A stretch of DNA of 64,000 bases from Burkholderia oklahomensis C6786 (GCF_000959365.1 NZ_CP009556.1:868001-932000); one strand, 5' to 3'; shown: positions 36,498-45,906, counted from the first letter of the stretch. Numbers and translations are program-made. Notes: generated by a model from the sequence alone, not told the origin.

Positions 36498-38120
36498 TCA
36501 TGAAATCGATTCGACGAACAGCGGCAGCGGCGTCGGGTCCGCTCCCGCGACCTGGAAATAGCTGAGCCGGGCAGGCTTGCCCGCGCCGGCGAGCTCGAGA
36601 ATCTGGAACCCGCGGTTGTACCAGCCGTCGGTCAAATCGAGCCGAAGATCCGCTTGCTTCAGCGGCACCGGATACTTTTGTGCGTAAGGCGCTTCGCCTT
36701 CCTGAACCGGGATCGCGCTGTGCCCCGCGCAGCGGCCTTTGGGCAGCGTCTTGAAGACGTGTGCCGCTTCGTCGCCCGCGGTCGGCCAATCGGCGGGACG
36801 ATACGCGTCCGCAAAGATGCCGAGGTTGTGCTCGTGACCCCAGATCCATGCGGCCACGCGCTCTCCGAACGTCGGGCCGAACTGCCGCCAGAGCCCCGTG
36901 TTCACCCATTCGCGATTGAAGTCGGCCGGATCGGGCGCGCCGGAAGCGTCGCGCCGCTGCGCGATTCCGCAAACGTCGAGTGCCGAGTAGAGCTGATGAT
37001 GCGACAGCAGGATCGAGCGGCCGCGGAAGTTCGTCAGCTTGTCGAGGTGCCACGCCGCTTCGTCGGTGCGCACGGTCACCTGATCGACGGGCGACGTGGT
37101 GTCGCGCGTCGGCAGATCGGCGAGCGACGCGCGGCGAAAGTACGGGTTCGCATCGGCCGGCCAATGCGCACTCGCGCCGGCGCGGGCCGTCTCGATCTTG
37201 CCGATGTGCAGCCGCTCGAGCGTCGCTTGTTGGGCCGACGCCGCGACGTTCATGTAATGCCCGTGATAGCCGGTGTCGAGGCCGAGGAATTGCCAGCCGT
37301 CATCCGCGGTGCGCAGGCAGAAGTAGCTTGCCGCCTGTCGCTGCGCGGGACCGTCGACGAGTTCGCCCGAATCGAGTGCGTGCAGGAACGACACGGCGCC
37401 CGTGAAGTATTCGTGATTGCCCGGCACCGTGAAGAACGGCACGCGCCGCTTGTCGCCGCGCAGCACGTCGCGCACGAGGCCCATCAGCCGGTGCTCGGTC
37501 TCGAAGCGCGTGCCGGAAAAATAGACGTCGCCGAGATGCAGGATCGCGTCGGGCGCAAACTTCAGCGCGGCGACGAGCACGGCCGCCGCGACGTCGGTGC
37601 CGGTGCCGATATCGCCGACGATCGCGACGCGTGCACGCGCCGGCAGTTTCCATTCGATCACGCCGTAGCACAGGTCGCCTTGCCCGGCGTCGGCCGCTTG
37701 CCACGAACGGTAGCGCGGCTCGCCGCCCTCGTGATACGGATATTGCCAGTAGTACTTGAAATACTGGACGTACATCTGCTGCCACAGCGGATTGCCGAAT
37801 TTGTATTGCTGCGTTTGCCGTTCGACGTCGCGCTCGATCCGCACGTCGCCGGCGATGTTCGCGTGTGCGCGGCGATGATGCAGATACGACAGATAAGTTT
37901 GCACCGCCGCTTCGTCGCCGCTGTCGGCAGGAGGCGGGTCGAGCGGCAGGTTGTCGAGCATCGCCCGGCAATAGCGATCGGTCGCGCGCATCAGCGGGTG
38001 ATCGGTGTCGATGCCGGCGGAAGAGCGATGCTCGAGACAGAGCGCGCGCGCAAGCACCTCGGCGACACACGACTTCCACAACGCCAGATGCGGAACCTCG
38101 AAGTGTTCGATCGGGATCAT
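36498..38120 (-). CDS. Calcineurin-like metallophosphoesterase
   Basis: This 540-residue protein has a helical N-terminal region (about 1-160) of unknown type, then a calcineurin-like phosphoesterase domain with di-metal motifs: VGDIGTG at 168-174, GDVYFSGT at 197-204, GNHEYF at 234-239, and late LSHHQLYS and WGHEHNLG. Such enzymes hydrolyse phosphomonoesters, cyclic nucleotides or phosphodiesters. No signal peptide is visible. It starts 1 base before the preceding gene's stop in the same transcript. In context it could dephosphorylate nucleotides released by the DNase II homologue, but that is inference. Confidence 0.85.
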   Translation of the reverse strand: MIPIEHFEVPHLALWKSCVAEVLARALCLEHRSSAGIDTDHPLMRATDRYCRAMLDNLPLDPPPADSGDEAAVQTYLSYLHHRRAHANIAGDVRIERDVERQTQQYKFGNPLWQQMYVQYFKYYWQYPYHEGGEPRYRSWQAADAGQGDLCYGVIEWKLPARARVAIVGDIGTGTDVAAAVLVAALKFAPDAILHLGDVYFSGTRFETEHRLMGLVRDVLRGDKRRVPFFTVPGNHEYFTGAVSFLHALDSGELVDGPAQRQAASYFCLRTADDGWQFLGLDTGYHGHYMNVAASAQQATLERLHIGKIETARAGASAHWPADANPYFRRASLADLPTRDTTSPVDQVTVRTDEAAWHLDKLTNFRGRSILLSHHQLYSALDVCGIAQRRDASGAPDPADFNREWVNTGLWRQFGPTFGERVAAWIWGHEHNLGIFADAYRPADWPTAGDEAAHVFKTLPKGRCAGHSAIPVQEGEAPYAQKYPVPLKQADLRLDLTDGWYNRGFQILELAGAGKPARLSYFQVAGADPTPLPLFVESIS

Positions 38121-38924
38121 CTATGCCTCCGGCTCGCGCGGCGCTGCGCGAGACATGCGCGGTCTCGGAAACTGCAGATTGATGCACATGTCGCGCGTCA
38201 GATCGAGTCCCGGCCAGTTGTCCCACAAGCCGGCCGGCAGCGCGAGCGGGCGCGGCGCCATTCTCAGTACGGGCGTCGTCAGCGCCGCGAGGCGGTCGAG
38301 CGCGGGGTACGGCTGCGGTTGCGGATACGTGCTGTGTATCCATGCGGCCACGTAGTCGTCGCCGCAGCACACGAGCGCGCCGTCGACGCCATCCGGCGGC
38401 TCGACCTGAAACGACGCCGCCCACACGTGCACGGCCGCGAGAAAGTCGGTTGCTCGAAGATCCGCGCGCCGCGCGCCCATGAAATGCTTCGCGCTGCCGA
38501 ACATCCAGTCCGACGGCCGATCGACGAGAAAATATGGCTGCTCGGAGACGAGCGCATCGGCATGCGGATCGAGCGCGACGGGCACTTCGGGCAGCTTGCT
38601 GCGCGTCATGTCGTAGACGTCGCCGTGCAGGTTCTGATAGATCCGCACGGCAATTGCCCTCGTCGCGCGATCGTGAGACGACGGTGTCGCCCAGAACATC
38701 AGCGCAGTCTGATCGGGAACGGTGGGCGGCTTGCGGGCTTGCGGAATCATCGTTGGCAGATAGGCGCGCAGCCCGACTGGCGGTTGCAGCAGCACGCAGG
38801 CAGGCACGAACACGCTGCCGAGAAGCTGCGCGAAGTGCTCGTAGTCGAGCGCGGGCGCCCGGAAGCCGCGCCATACGTACACCGCATTCGGCGCGACCGG
38901 GAAAGATTCTTGCGGCGTATTCAT
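38121..38924 (-). CDS. Unknown protein, paralogue B of a tandem pair
   Basis: This 267-residue protein is clearly related to the gene just upstream: both share VAP(N/D)-V-VWRGFR near the N-terminus, a SVFVPA/TVFVPA segment, PDQTALMFWATP/PDETAILFWASP, a P-DWM-G segment, ALVCCGDDYVA/ALACAGNDYVV and a C-terminal LPAGLWDNWPGLD/LPIGLWDEWAGMD. No known domain is recognised. No signal peptide or membrane segment is seen. It overlaps the previous gene by ATGA, so the two proteins are made together and may form a hetero-oligomer. Confidence 0.7.
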   Translation of the reverse strand: MNTPQESFPVAPNAVYVWRGFRAPALDYEHFAQLLGSVFVPACVLLQPPVGLRAYLPTMIPQARKPPTVPDQTALMFWATPSSHDRATRAIAVRIYQNLHGDVYDMTRSKLPEVPVALDPHADALVSEQPYFLVDRPSDWMFGSAKHFMGARRADLRATDFLAAVHVWAASFQVEPPDGVDGALVCCGDDYVAAWIHSTYPQPQPYPALDRLAALTTPVLRMAPRPLALPAGLWDNWPGLDLTRDMCINLQFPRPRMSRAAPREPEA

Positions 38925-39703
38925 CGGCGAACCTCGCGTTCGAATTGCATGTTGAAGCTGCTGCCCGCGCGCACGTCCATGCCGGCCCATTCGTCCCAGA
39001 GTCCGATCGGCAGGAATGTCGGCGCGGGCGTGAAGATTTCGTTCCAGTCGGTCAGCACCGCCTGCAGGCGCGGCACGCCGGTCGGCGCTCGCGCGGCGCC
39101 GGCGGCGACGGGACCGAGTTCCCAATAGACGACATAGTCGTTGCCGGCGCACGCGAGTGCGCCGGCGAGCGATACGTTCTTCTGAATATCGGCGAGCACC
39201 TTCGCGACCACCGCGCGAAACGATGCAGGATCGACGGCAGACGGCCGCGCAGCGACGAGATGCCGGATCGCGCCGTGCATCCAGTCGGCGGGCTCGTCAT
39301 ACAGATAGACGGGCTGGTCGACGGCGAGCGCGCCGTCGAAGCGGATCGGGAAATCGGCGCGGCTCTGATTGTCCTGCGTCAGATAGACGCCGTTGTGCGT
39401 CAGCGTGTACGTGCGCACCGCGAGTCGCGTAAAGCCGTTCCAGTAAGTCGCGGGCGACGCCCAGAACAGAATCGCGGTTTCGTCCGGCACCGACGCGGGC
39501 TTGTCCGGCAGGCCCGCCGGCACCGTCGGCGCATATGCGCGCAAGCCCGCGTCGATCTGCATCTTCACGGTGGCGGGCACGAACACCGTGCCGAGCTTGC
39601 TCATGAACTGATCGAGACCGAGCGACGGCAGCCGGAAGCCCCGCCATACCCGCACCGAGTCGGGGGCGACGCGGAAGTCTTGCGGAAGATCAGGCGTGCT
39701 CAT
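38921..39703 (-). CDS. Unknown protein, paralogue A of a tandem pair
   Basis: This 260-residue protein starts with FRVAPDSVRVWRGFRLPSLG and is a diverged duplicate of the following gene. It begins within the stop of the 980-residue protein gene (ATGA) and its own stop overlaps the next start, so three genes are translationally coupled. Aromatic clusters such as FWASPATYWNGF and YLYDEPADWMHG are conserved between the pair and probably shape a ligand site. No family is recognised. Confidence 0.7.
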   Translation of the reverse strand: MSTPDLPQDFRVAPDSVRVWRGFRLPSLGLDQFMSKLGTVFVPATVKMQIDAGLRAYAPTVPAGLPDKPASVPDETAILFWASPATYWNGFTRLAVRTYTLTHNGVYLTQDNQSRADFPIRFDGALAVDQPVYLYDEPADWMHGAIRHLVAARPSAVDPASFRAVVAKVLADIQKNVSLAGALACAGNDYVVYWELGPVAAGAARAPTGVPRLQAVLTDWNEIFTPAPTFLPIGLWDEWAGMDVRAGSSFNMQFEREVRR

Positions 39704-42642
39704 TGCAGTGCTCCGGTCGGGGCCGACGACGCGTTCGCCTCGGCGTCGGCCGGCACGGCGGCCGAGACGGCGGGCTTGCCGGTGGCGACGAGATGCTGCG
39801 CGACCTTCGCGAGAAAGCCGGCGGTCGGCGGCGTCTCGCGTGTCTTGTCGTAGCGGCATTCGTTCGGGAACTGCCAGTGGCGATTCACGCAGAACCGGCA
39901 TGAGCCTTCGGTACGCGACAGATAGCCGCCGCTGTCGTTGTCGCGCCAGGTGAGCGCGCGCTGCGTGTAGAGCTCGTCGAGCACCGACGCCATCGCCGCA
40001 TGCGGATCGACGTAATACGCGTCGAGCGTGCGATACGCGTCCGGGAACCGGCTCGCGAGCCATGCGCGCGCCGCGTTTGCCGCATCGGCGTCGGCGGGCA
40101 GTTGGACGGCAACATAGTCGTCCGGATATTCCTGCGTCGGCAGTACGAGCGTGAAGCCGTTCTGCGGCGTGAGCGCGGTGACGCATTGGGGCTGCGCCGC
40201 GCTGAATGTCTGCCAGTCGCGCGCGCTCAACCGGTATTGCTGCAGGAAGAAGCTGTTGTACGAGAAATGCGGCGTGATGACGAGCCGCGTGCGGTTGAAA
40301 TAGCGTGTGCCGTCGATCGTCACGTCGAACTCGACATAGGCCGGATGCGCGGGATCGGTCGTTTCCCGCAGTAGCGTGTAGTCCTTGTCCGCGGGGTGCG
40401 TCGACAGCGGGATATCGCGCCGCACGTGTGCGCCGAACGCCGAATGGAACATGTTCCAGCTCGATTCGCTGACGATGTAGAGCACGGCGGGCTTCGTCTG
40501 CACCATCTGCTTGAGCGCCCATGCGTTTCGGCTCACGCAGTTGTCGACGATCGTCGCGACGCTCGCGTCGCTGCCGCCGAGAAAGCCCGGCTTCCAGTGC
40601 GGCGACGCGCACGCGACCATGTCGAGCTGGCAAACGTCCTCGCCGACGTGCAGCGACGCGGTCGCATGGCCGTCGTCGCGCAGCGTGCGCTCGAAGTGTT
40701 CGAGCACCGGCACGAACTGCAGATAGTAGCTTTGCGGCTGCTGCAGTATCTCGACCTGGATGCCTTCCGGTACCGACACGCGCGCGGCGAGCACGTCGCC
40801 CGCTGCGAAGCGGTTGTGCGGCTTGTATGTATCGAAGAGCAGCACATACGGGAAGTCGCCGGGCTCGCCGGGGATCGCGACGGCCGTATCGGCCGCGTCG
40901 CCGTCGTAGCGCACGGTGATCGACCACGCGGGACTGTCGTCGATGCGCGGCGCGCCCGTCACTTCGCCGCCGCGCGGCGCGATCACGCGTCCCTCCGGCA
41001 GCATGAAGCGGCGCACGAAATCGAGATCGAGCTTCTCCTGGTAGACGGTCCGATAGCGGTAATACCACGCGTACTTCGCCCACGCGTCGGTGTCGCTGTC
41101 GGACGAGAAGTCCGGATAGCACCACGCAGCGCCCGTCTGGCCCGGCAGGAACGCGGTCAGATTCGGATTGATGCCGATCGTCATGATGGGCGCCTTGCGG
41201 CATCCGTCGATCACTTCGCCGTTCGGGAACGCCGGCGGCCGCGTGCGGCCGTTGACCCAGCGCACCGCGCCGCTCTTGCCGTTCGCGCTTGCCGGATACG
41301 GCGCGGTGACGTCGAAGTCGAACGCCGTGTACGGTCCATACGCACGCTTCTTCAGATCGCCGGGCCAGAAGAACGAGCACGTGCCGCACGAGCGCACCTG
41401 GAACGCGAGCTGCACCTCGAGCGGATCCTGTTCGTCGACGGGTTTGTAGTCGCGGCTCGGGTTGTACGTCGCCGAGCCTTCGCCCGCTATCGTTGCCCAC
41501 GTCGCAAGCGCGCCGTTATAGCTCGTTTGCAGTCCGAACGTCGAATAGATGAGACCGGACCAGTCGGCGCGCACGGCATCGGAGATCGGCGTGCCTCGGT
41601 CGGTGCGTCGTCGAACGACCGGATCGGAGATGTTGCGCACGCAAGCGAAGCGCACGCCGAGCCGGTTCGCCTGCTGCGCAATGATCGCGTCGTCCATTTC
41701 GAGGCACGAGTACGCGTGCGCATCCTCGCCCTCCGCGATGTAGTAGAAATCCGTCGTCAGAAGCGGCGTGTCCTTCAGCGGATGGATCGCCGGCGTGCGC
41801 AGGCATTCGGGGCGGATCGCATCGTTGACGAGATCCGAAAGCGTCAGCTCGCCAAGGCCCGGATCGTCGGGATGGCGCGCTTTCAATTCGTCGAAGAGCA
41901 CGGCGAGCGACTGCGGCGTGACGACCTCGCTCATCCTGAACAGTAGCGTGCGCTCGATTTCGCCGACGAGCGCGGTCGACGGGTACCAGGTCGGGCAGCG
42001 GTACATGTTGCCGCCGTCGGGGCCCGACGTGTTCTGCGGGCGTTGCAGTTCGAGCAGCGCGGCGTTCGCGATGACCGTGTCGCCCAGGCGCTGATCGCGG
42101 CGCGCACCGCCCGCGGTGCCGATCGTGTAGATGCGATCGGGGCGCGCGTCTTCGACGATGCAGCGGAGCATCGCGGACAAGCCGTCGAGCCACGGCGAAT
42201 GCGCGAGATGCGCATTCGACTTGAACAACAGCACGTTCCAGGGGCGGCCCGAGCGATCGACGATCCGCACCGTCTGAAAGAGCCCCCACAGTGCGCCTGA
42301 CTTCGTATCCGCCGCCAATGCGGATGCGCCGCGCGTGTACGGAAGCCATGCCTGCTTCCATGTGTAATCGTTGTAATCGCCGATATGACCGCTGTTGACG
42401 AACACGTGATCGAGCGCGAACCATTCGGCGCTCGTCCACGTGATCACGACGATGTCGGCGCGCGGCAGCGGATCGCCGGGCGCGCGTGCGCCGGGCGCGA
42501 GGCGAACGGGCGCGGTCTGGCCGATCTCGTTCCATGCGACGGGCGGCAGTGTCGTGGCGCCGCGCAGCGGTGCGGCGGCCGCTATGTCGGTATGCCGCGT
42601 CACGAGCGGAACTTGCGCGCTCTCGGGAAGTTGCGCATTCAT
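39700..42642 (-). CDS. Large protein with nucleoside-phosphorylase-like N-terminal domain and possible glycosylase-like second domain
   Basis: This 980-residue protein begins with a PNP/UDP-phosphorylase-family-like domain: DIVVITWTSAEWFALDHVF at 63-82, YTIGTAGGARRDQRLGDTV at 172-190 and SCLEMDDAIIAQQANRLG at 312-329, followed by FACVRNISD. The glycine loop and EMD motif are those that bind phosphate/ribose in MTA/SAH nucleosidases. After about residue 410 a second part includes SCGTCSFFWPGD, IMTIGINPN (similar to the GxxPG water-activating loop of uracil-DNA glycosylases) and PAVLYIVSESSWNMF. The C-terminus has CRFCVNRHWQFPNEC, a possible zinc site. It may release bases from nucleosides or nucleotides. 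The whole architecture is unfamiliar to me. Confidence 0.7.
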   Translation of the reverse strand: MNAQLPESAQVPLVTRHTDIAAAAPLRGATTLPPVAWNEIGQTAPVRLAPGARAPGDPLPRADIVVITWTSAEWFALDHVFVNSGHIGDYNDYTWKQAWLPYTRGASALAADTKSGALWGLFQTVRIVDRSGRPWNVLLFKSNAHLAHSPWLDGLSAMLRCIVEDARPDRIYTIGTAGGARRDQRLGDTVIANAALLELQRPQNTSGPDGGNMYRCPTWYPSTALVGEIERTLLFRMSEVVTPQSLAVLFDELKARHPDDPGLGELTLSDLVNDAIRPECLRTPAIHPLKDTPLLTTDFYYIAEGEDAHAYSCLEMDDAIIAQQANRLGVRFACVRNISDPVVRRRTDRGTPISDAVRADWSGLIYSTFGLQTSYNGALATWATIAGEGSATYNPSRDYKPVDEQDPLEVQLAFQVRSCGTCSFFWPGDLKKRAYGPYTAFDFDVTAPYPASANGKSGAVRWVNGRTRPPAFPNGEVIDGCRKAPIMTIGINPNLTAFLPGQTGAAWCYPDFSSDSDTDAWAKYAWYYRYRTVYQEKLDLDFVRRFMLPEGRVIAPRGGEVTGAPRIDDSPAWSITVRYDGDAADTAVAIPGEPGDFPYVLLFDTYKPHNRFAAGDVLAARVSVPEGIQVEILQQPQSYYLQFVPVLEHFERTLRDDGHATASLHVGEDVCQLDMVACASPHWKPGFLGGSDASVATIVDNCVSRNAWALKQMVQTKPAVLYIVSESSWNMFHSAFGAHVRRDIPLSTHPADKDYTLLRETTDPAHPAYVEFDVTIDGTRYFNRTRLVITPHFSYNSFFLQQYRLSARDWQTFSAAQPQCVTALTPQNGFTLVLPTQEYPDDYVAVQLPADADAANAARAWLASRFPDAYRTLDAYYVDPHAAMASVLDELYTQRALTWRDNDSGGYLSRTEGSCRFCVNRHWQFPNECRYDKTRETPPTAGFLAKVAQHLVATGKPAVSAAVPADAEANASSAPTGALQ

Positions 42643-42708
42643 GGCAAGGCTCCTGGGCGATATGAGGACGTGTGAGCGCCGACGTTTTGTCGTGTGTCGT
42701 GCGCCGTG

Positions 42709-43761
42709 CTATTCGGTCGGCTCGTGCGTCTTGCGGATCAGCGCGCGCGCCTGCGCCTCGGTCTTGCCGGGCGGCGGCACGATCAGATCGGTTTCGGACA
42801 GCGCCTTCCACAACTTCGGATCCTGGAATGCGATCGTCCCGCCGCCGCGTTTCTCCTGCGACACCATTCGATTGATGTCGCCGACGCACACCCAGTTGTC
42901 GGCCGTCGTGATGCCCCACTTCGCGTGATCCTGCGTTTCGGGCCACGCCCACGGCGCGCCGAGCTTGCGCAGATCGATGAACTTGATGTCGTAGGTCTTG
43001 TGGACGCCGTCGGCGTCGAGGACGGGCGGGATCTCGCCGCGAATCCATGTTTCGACGTACATGTCGGCCTTGAGCGTCGGCCCGACGAGATCGTTCCAGA
43101 AATCCTTGTTCCACTTGCGATTTTTCGCGATCACCTTGAACGACACGCCGCCGTGCGTCTCGAAATCGAGCGCATCGGAGTCCCCCGGCGCGGATGCGTT
43201 GAGCGGCTGTGTCAGCGCGTACAGCGGGTTGCCGTGATCGATTACAGCGATGCGCGGCAGATAGACCTGCGGCTGCTGATGCAGCGCCATCTGCGCCGCG
43301 ATCTTGCCGGCCGTCGCGAGATCGAGGCTCATGCACAGGAAGGTCTGTCCGTACAGCGGCGTCGGTACGCCGGGCTTCGACGGACTCGCATACTTCGGCC
43401 ACGAGTGCAGTAGCCACAATGCGGAGTTCGATGCGACGTCGAACGCAATGACGCCCTTCGTATGGCCGAGCGTCGCGTTGTTCGAGCGATCGGCGTCGAC
43501 GGGCATTTCGTCGTTATAGAGAATCCAGCCCGTCGTGCTGCCCGGATCGCCGAAGACCGCATCGAGCGTATAGAACAGCGCGCCCTTCGAATCCTTCATC
43601 AGGTTCGGAGATTTCTGCACCGAGCCGACATTGCGATCGTAATAGACATATTCGTAGCCGGTCGCGCTGTCGCTCTCGGCATCCTTGACCAGCTTCGGCA
43701 CTTTGTAGGCGAACCATAGATCGACGGAACGATTTTGTTCGTCGCGCGGCGAGATAGCCAT
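42709..43761 (-). CDS. Deoxyribonuclease II family protein
   Basis: This 350-residue protein is a bacterial homologue of eukaryotic lysosomal DNase II, a PLD-fold, metal-independent endonuclease that leaves 3'-phosphates. Family hallmarks are clear: YVYYDRNVG, WILYNDE, GHTKGVIAFD (H100-x-K102), LWLLHSWPKY, YGQTFLCMSL, KNRKWNKDFW and the second HxK in DHAKWGI (H269-x-K271). Both halves of the catalytic pseudo-dimer are therefore intact. Unlike animal DNase II there is no signal peptide, so export by another route or cytoplasmic retention is implied. It is the first gene of a seven-gene minus-strand operon. Confidence 0.9.
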   Translation of the reverse strand: MAISPRDEQNRSVDLWFAYKVPKLVKDAESDSATGYEYVYYDRNVGSVQKSPNLMKDSKGALFYTLDAVFGDPGSTTGWILYNDEMPVDADRSNNATLGHTKGVIAFDVASNSALWLLHSWPKYASPSKPGVPTPLYGQTFLCMSLDLATAGKIAAQMALHQQPQVYLPRIAVIDHGNPLYALTQPLNASAPGDSDALDFETHGGVSFKVIAKNRKWNKDFWNDLVGPTLKADMYVETWIRGEIPPVLDADGVHKTYDIKFIDLRKLGAPWAWPETQDHAKWGITTADNWVCVGDINRMVSQEKRGGGTIAFQDPKLWKALSETDLIVPPPGKTEAQARALIRKTHEPTE

Positions 43762-44598
43762 TTGATGTCCCCGGTTGCTGAGTGGCGCCGCATGCGCGGC
43801 GAACGGCGCCCGCTCGTGCGAGGCGTCTTTATCCTGTCGCAGACGGCCGCCCGCTGCCGCCGCTTGCGTGGCACTCGCAAGCGGCGGACCATCGTCTTAC
43901 GCGGGCGCGCAAGACGGCCTTCGCGGGCGGCAGGCGAATATGCGTGCGGCGCGCGAGCGCAGCCGAATTCCGGCATGCACGCGCGCGACGGCATCCGTCG
44001 GCTCGCGTCGCGAACCGTCGGTGTCGACGATCAATGAATAGGAATGCGAATGGACTAGCGGATGAATCGACTGGTGCGCATAGAGGTCCCCTCCTTTTTT
44101 ACCATCCGATGTCTTTGCGCCCGAACCCGATCATTGACATCCGAAGCGGCACGATTTCGGAAGCAGCGGGTTCTTGTGGTCTTAGCATAGAACACGCAGA
44201 CGAAAACGGTAAGCACAATCCGGGCGCGTTGCGATGCCGGATCGGCGAAGACCATCGGTGCGACGTGGAGCGTTCGTCGGAAGGTCGATCCGAGGGGGAT
44301 CTGCCCGAACGCGGCGCGAATCGCGTCGCGTTTCGCGCCGGCCGGGGGCCGCTTCCATGCGCGGCGGCGTGACGCCGCCGGTGTCGCTCGATTCTGAGTT
44401 AAGCACTTCAAGCGCTCGAACGCGGCGATGACGATTCGAGTGAGCGTCGGCGCGTGATGACGATCATCTTGCGCGGTGCATTTACTTGTGGATTGCATCA
44501 TGGTTGCCGCGAACCCGCCGCGCGCATTCACCGGACCGAAGGAGCATTCGGTCCGGCGGCGCTTCGTCAACAGCGATGCGGTCCGTTTCGCCTTCGCG
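43762..44598. other. Leader and promoter region of the DNase II operon
   Basis: These 837 bp separate dmeF's 3' end from the DNase II operon start. Only a very short frame with a strong ribosome-binding site is notable (44055-44081). The rest holds no convincing gene. The operon promoter must lie here on the minus strand, but I could not place it. Confidence 0.45.
44055..44081 (-). CDS. Possible 8-residue leader peptide upstream of the DNase II operon
   Basis: A frame reading MRTSRFIR then TAG is preceded by AGGAGG (44095-44090) with 8 bp spacing, the best Shine-Dalgarno match in this region. Three of eight residues are Arg. It lies about 290 bp before the DNase II start on the same strand, which would fit a translated leader controlling the operon. 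It is too short to be sure. Confidence 0.3.
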   Translation of the reverse strand: MRTSRFIR

Positions 44599-45894
44599 TC
44601 ATGCGGCGCGGCAATGCACTTCCACCGTCACGTGCGACAGATTCTTGAAGCGCTTCAACAACCGGTGATAGAAGCGCGAGTCATGCGCCGGATCGCCTGT
44701 CGCGATGGACACCACGGCGCTCATGTGGCCGGGGCCCAGACGCCAGACATGCAGATCAGTGACGTTATCGCCGCCGCTTTCGATCGAGCGGCGCACGTTG
44801 TCCGCGAGACGCCGGTCCGGATTCATGTCGAGCAGGATGCCGCCGGTGTCGCGCATCAGGCCGTACGACCAATTCGCGATCACGAGCGCGCCGATGATGC
44901 CCGCGAGCGGATCCATCCACATCCAGCCGAATGCGCGCGCGAGCACGAGCCCCACGATTGCGAGCACCGAGACGGCCGCATCCGCGATCACGTGTACATA
45001 GGCGGACCGGATGTTGTGGTCGCGTGCCGCGGCATCGTTCGAGCCGCTGTGATCGTGATGATGCGGGTGTTCATGCTCGACGAACGCGAGCGAATGCTCG
45101 CCGTCGTGCAGGCGCACGATTGCGGTGAACGCGTGCGGCTCCGGGATCGTGTCGGTCGATTCCAGATAGCCGCCGCGATTCGCCAGTTCGAACGTCTGCC
45201 GCGATCCGTCGGCGCGGACCGTCGTGATCGTCGCCGGCCAATCGCCGACGGCCGGCTGGCCCGTTGCGGGCTCGATCCGGAATACGGGCGGTACGCCGTC
45301 TTCGAAGATCGATACGACGAAGGCGCCGCCGCGCGACGAGATCGTCTGCGCGTCATCGCCGTGTTCGTGGTCAGCGCCGTGATCGTGGCCATGACCATGC
45401 CCATGATGGTGTCCGTGACCATGCCCGTGATGGCTGCCGCTCAGCAGCCACACGCTCGCGAGATTCACGAGCAAGCCCAGCACGGCGATCGGAATCGCCT
45501 CGTCGAAATGGATCGGAACAGGCGACAGAAACCGAGCGACCGCCTCGTAGGCGATCAATAGCGCGATCATCGCGAGCACGATGGCGCTGGTGAAGCCGGC
45601 GAGGTCGCCGAGCTTGCCCGTGCCGAACACGAAGCGCGCGTCGTTCGCGTGCCTGCGCGCGTACGTGTACGCGAGCGCTGCGATCAGCATGGCGCCCGCG
45701 TGGGTCGACATATGCAGGCCGTCCGCGACGAGCGCCAGCGAGCCGAACAGCGTGCCGCCGACGATCTCCGCGACCATCATCACCGCGCACAGAGCGATGA
45801 CGGTCCAGGTCCTGCGTTCGTTCTGTTCGTGCGCGGCCCCGAGGAAGATGTGATCGTGCCCGGCGCCGAATGCGACGTCTTCGAATTCGCTCAT
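44599..45894 (-). CDS. dmeF: CDF-family Co2+/Ni2+ efflux transporter DmeF
   Basis: This 431-residue inner-membrane cation diffusion facilitator has six transmembrane segments. Metal sites are visible in LVADGLHMSTHAGAM (HxxxD-type) and later AYVHVIADAAVS. A long cytoplasmic loop carries an extreme His tract (GSHHGHGHGHHHGHGHGHDH) and further His-rich stretches. CDF_C follows the last helix. It exports cobalt and nickel with the proton gradient. The gene lies 12 bp downstream of a DmeR-type regulator, the usual dmeRF arrangement. Length is long for CDF proteins because of the two His-rich insertions, which is normal for DmeF. Confidence 0.9.
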   Translation of the reverse strand: MSEFEDVAFGAGHDHIFLGAAHEQNERRTWTVIALCAVMMVAEIVGGTLFGSLALVADGLHMSTHAGAMLIAALAYTYARRHANDARFVFGTGKLGDLAGFTSAIVLAMIALLIAYEAVARFLSPVPIHFDEAIPIAVLGLLVNLASVWLLSGSHHGHGHGHHHGHGHGHDHGADHEHGDDAQTISSRGGAFVVSIFEDGVPPVFRIEPATGQPAVGDWPATITTVRADGSRQTFELANRGGYLESTDTIPEPHAFTAIVRLHDGEHSLAFVEHEHPHHHDHSGSNDAAARDHNIRSAYVHVIADAAVSVLAIVGLVLARAFGWMWMDPLAGIIGALVIANWSYGLMRDTGGILLDMNPDRRLADNVRRSIESGGDNVTDLHVWRLGPGHMSAVVSIATGDPAHDSRFYHRLLKRFKNLSHVTVEVHCRAA

Positions 45895-45906
45895 CGATCG
45901 CTCCGC

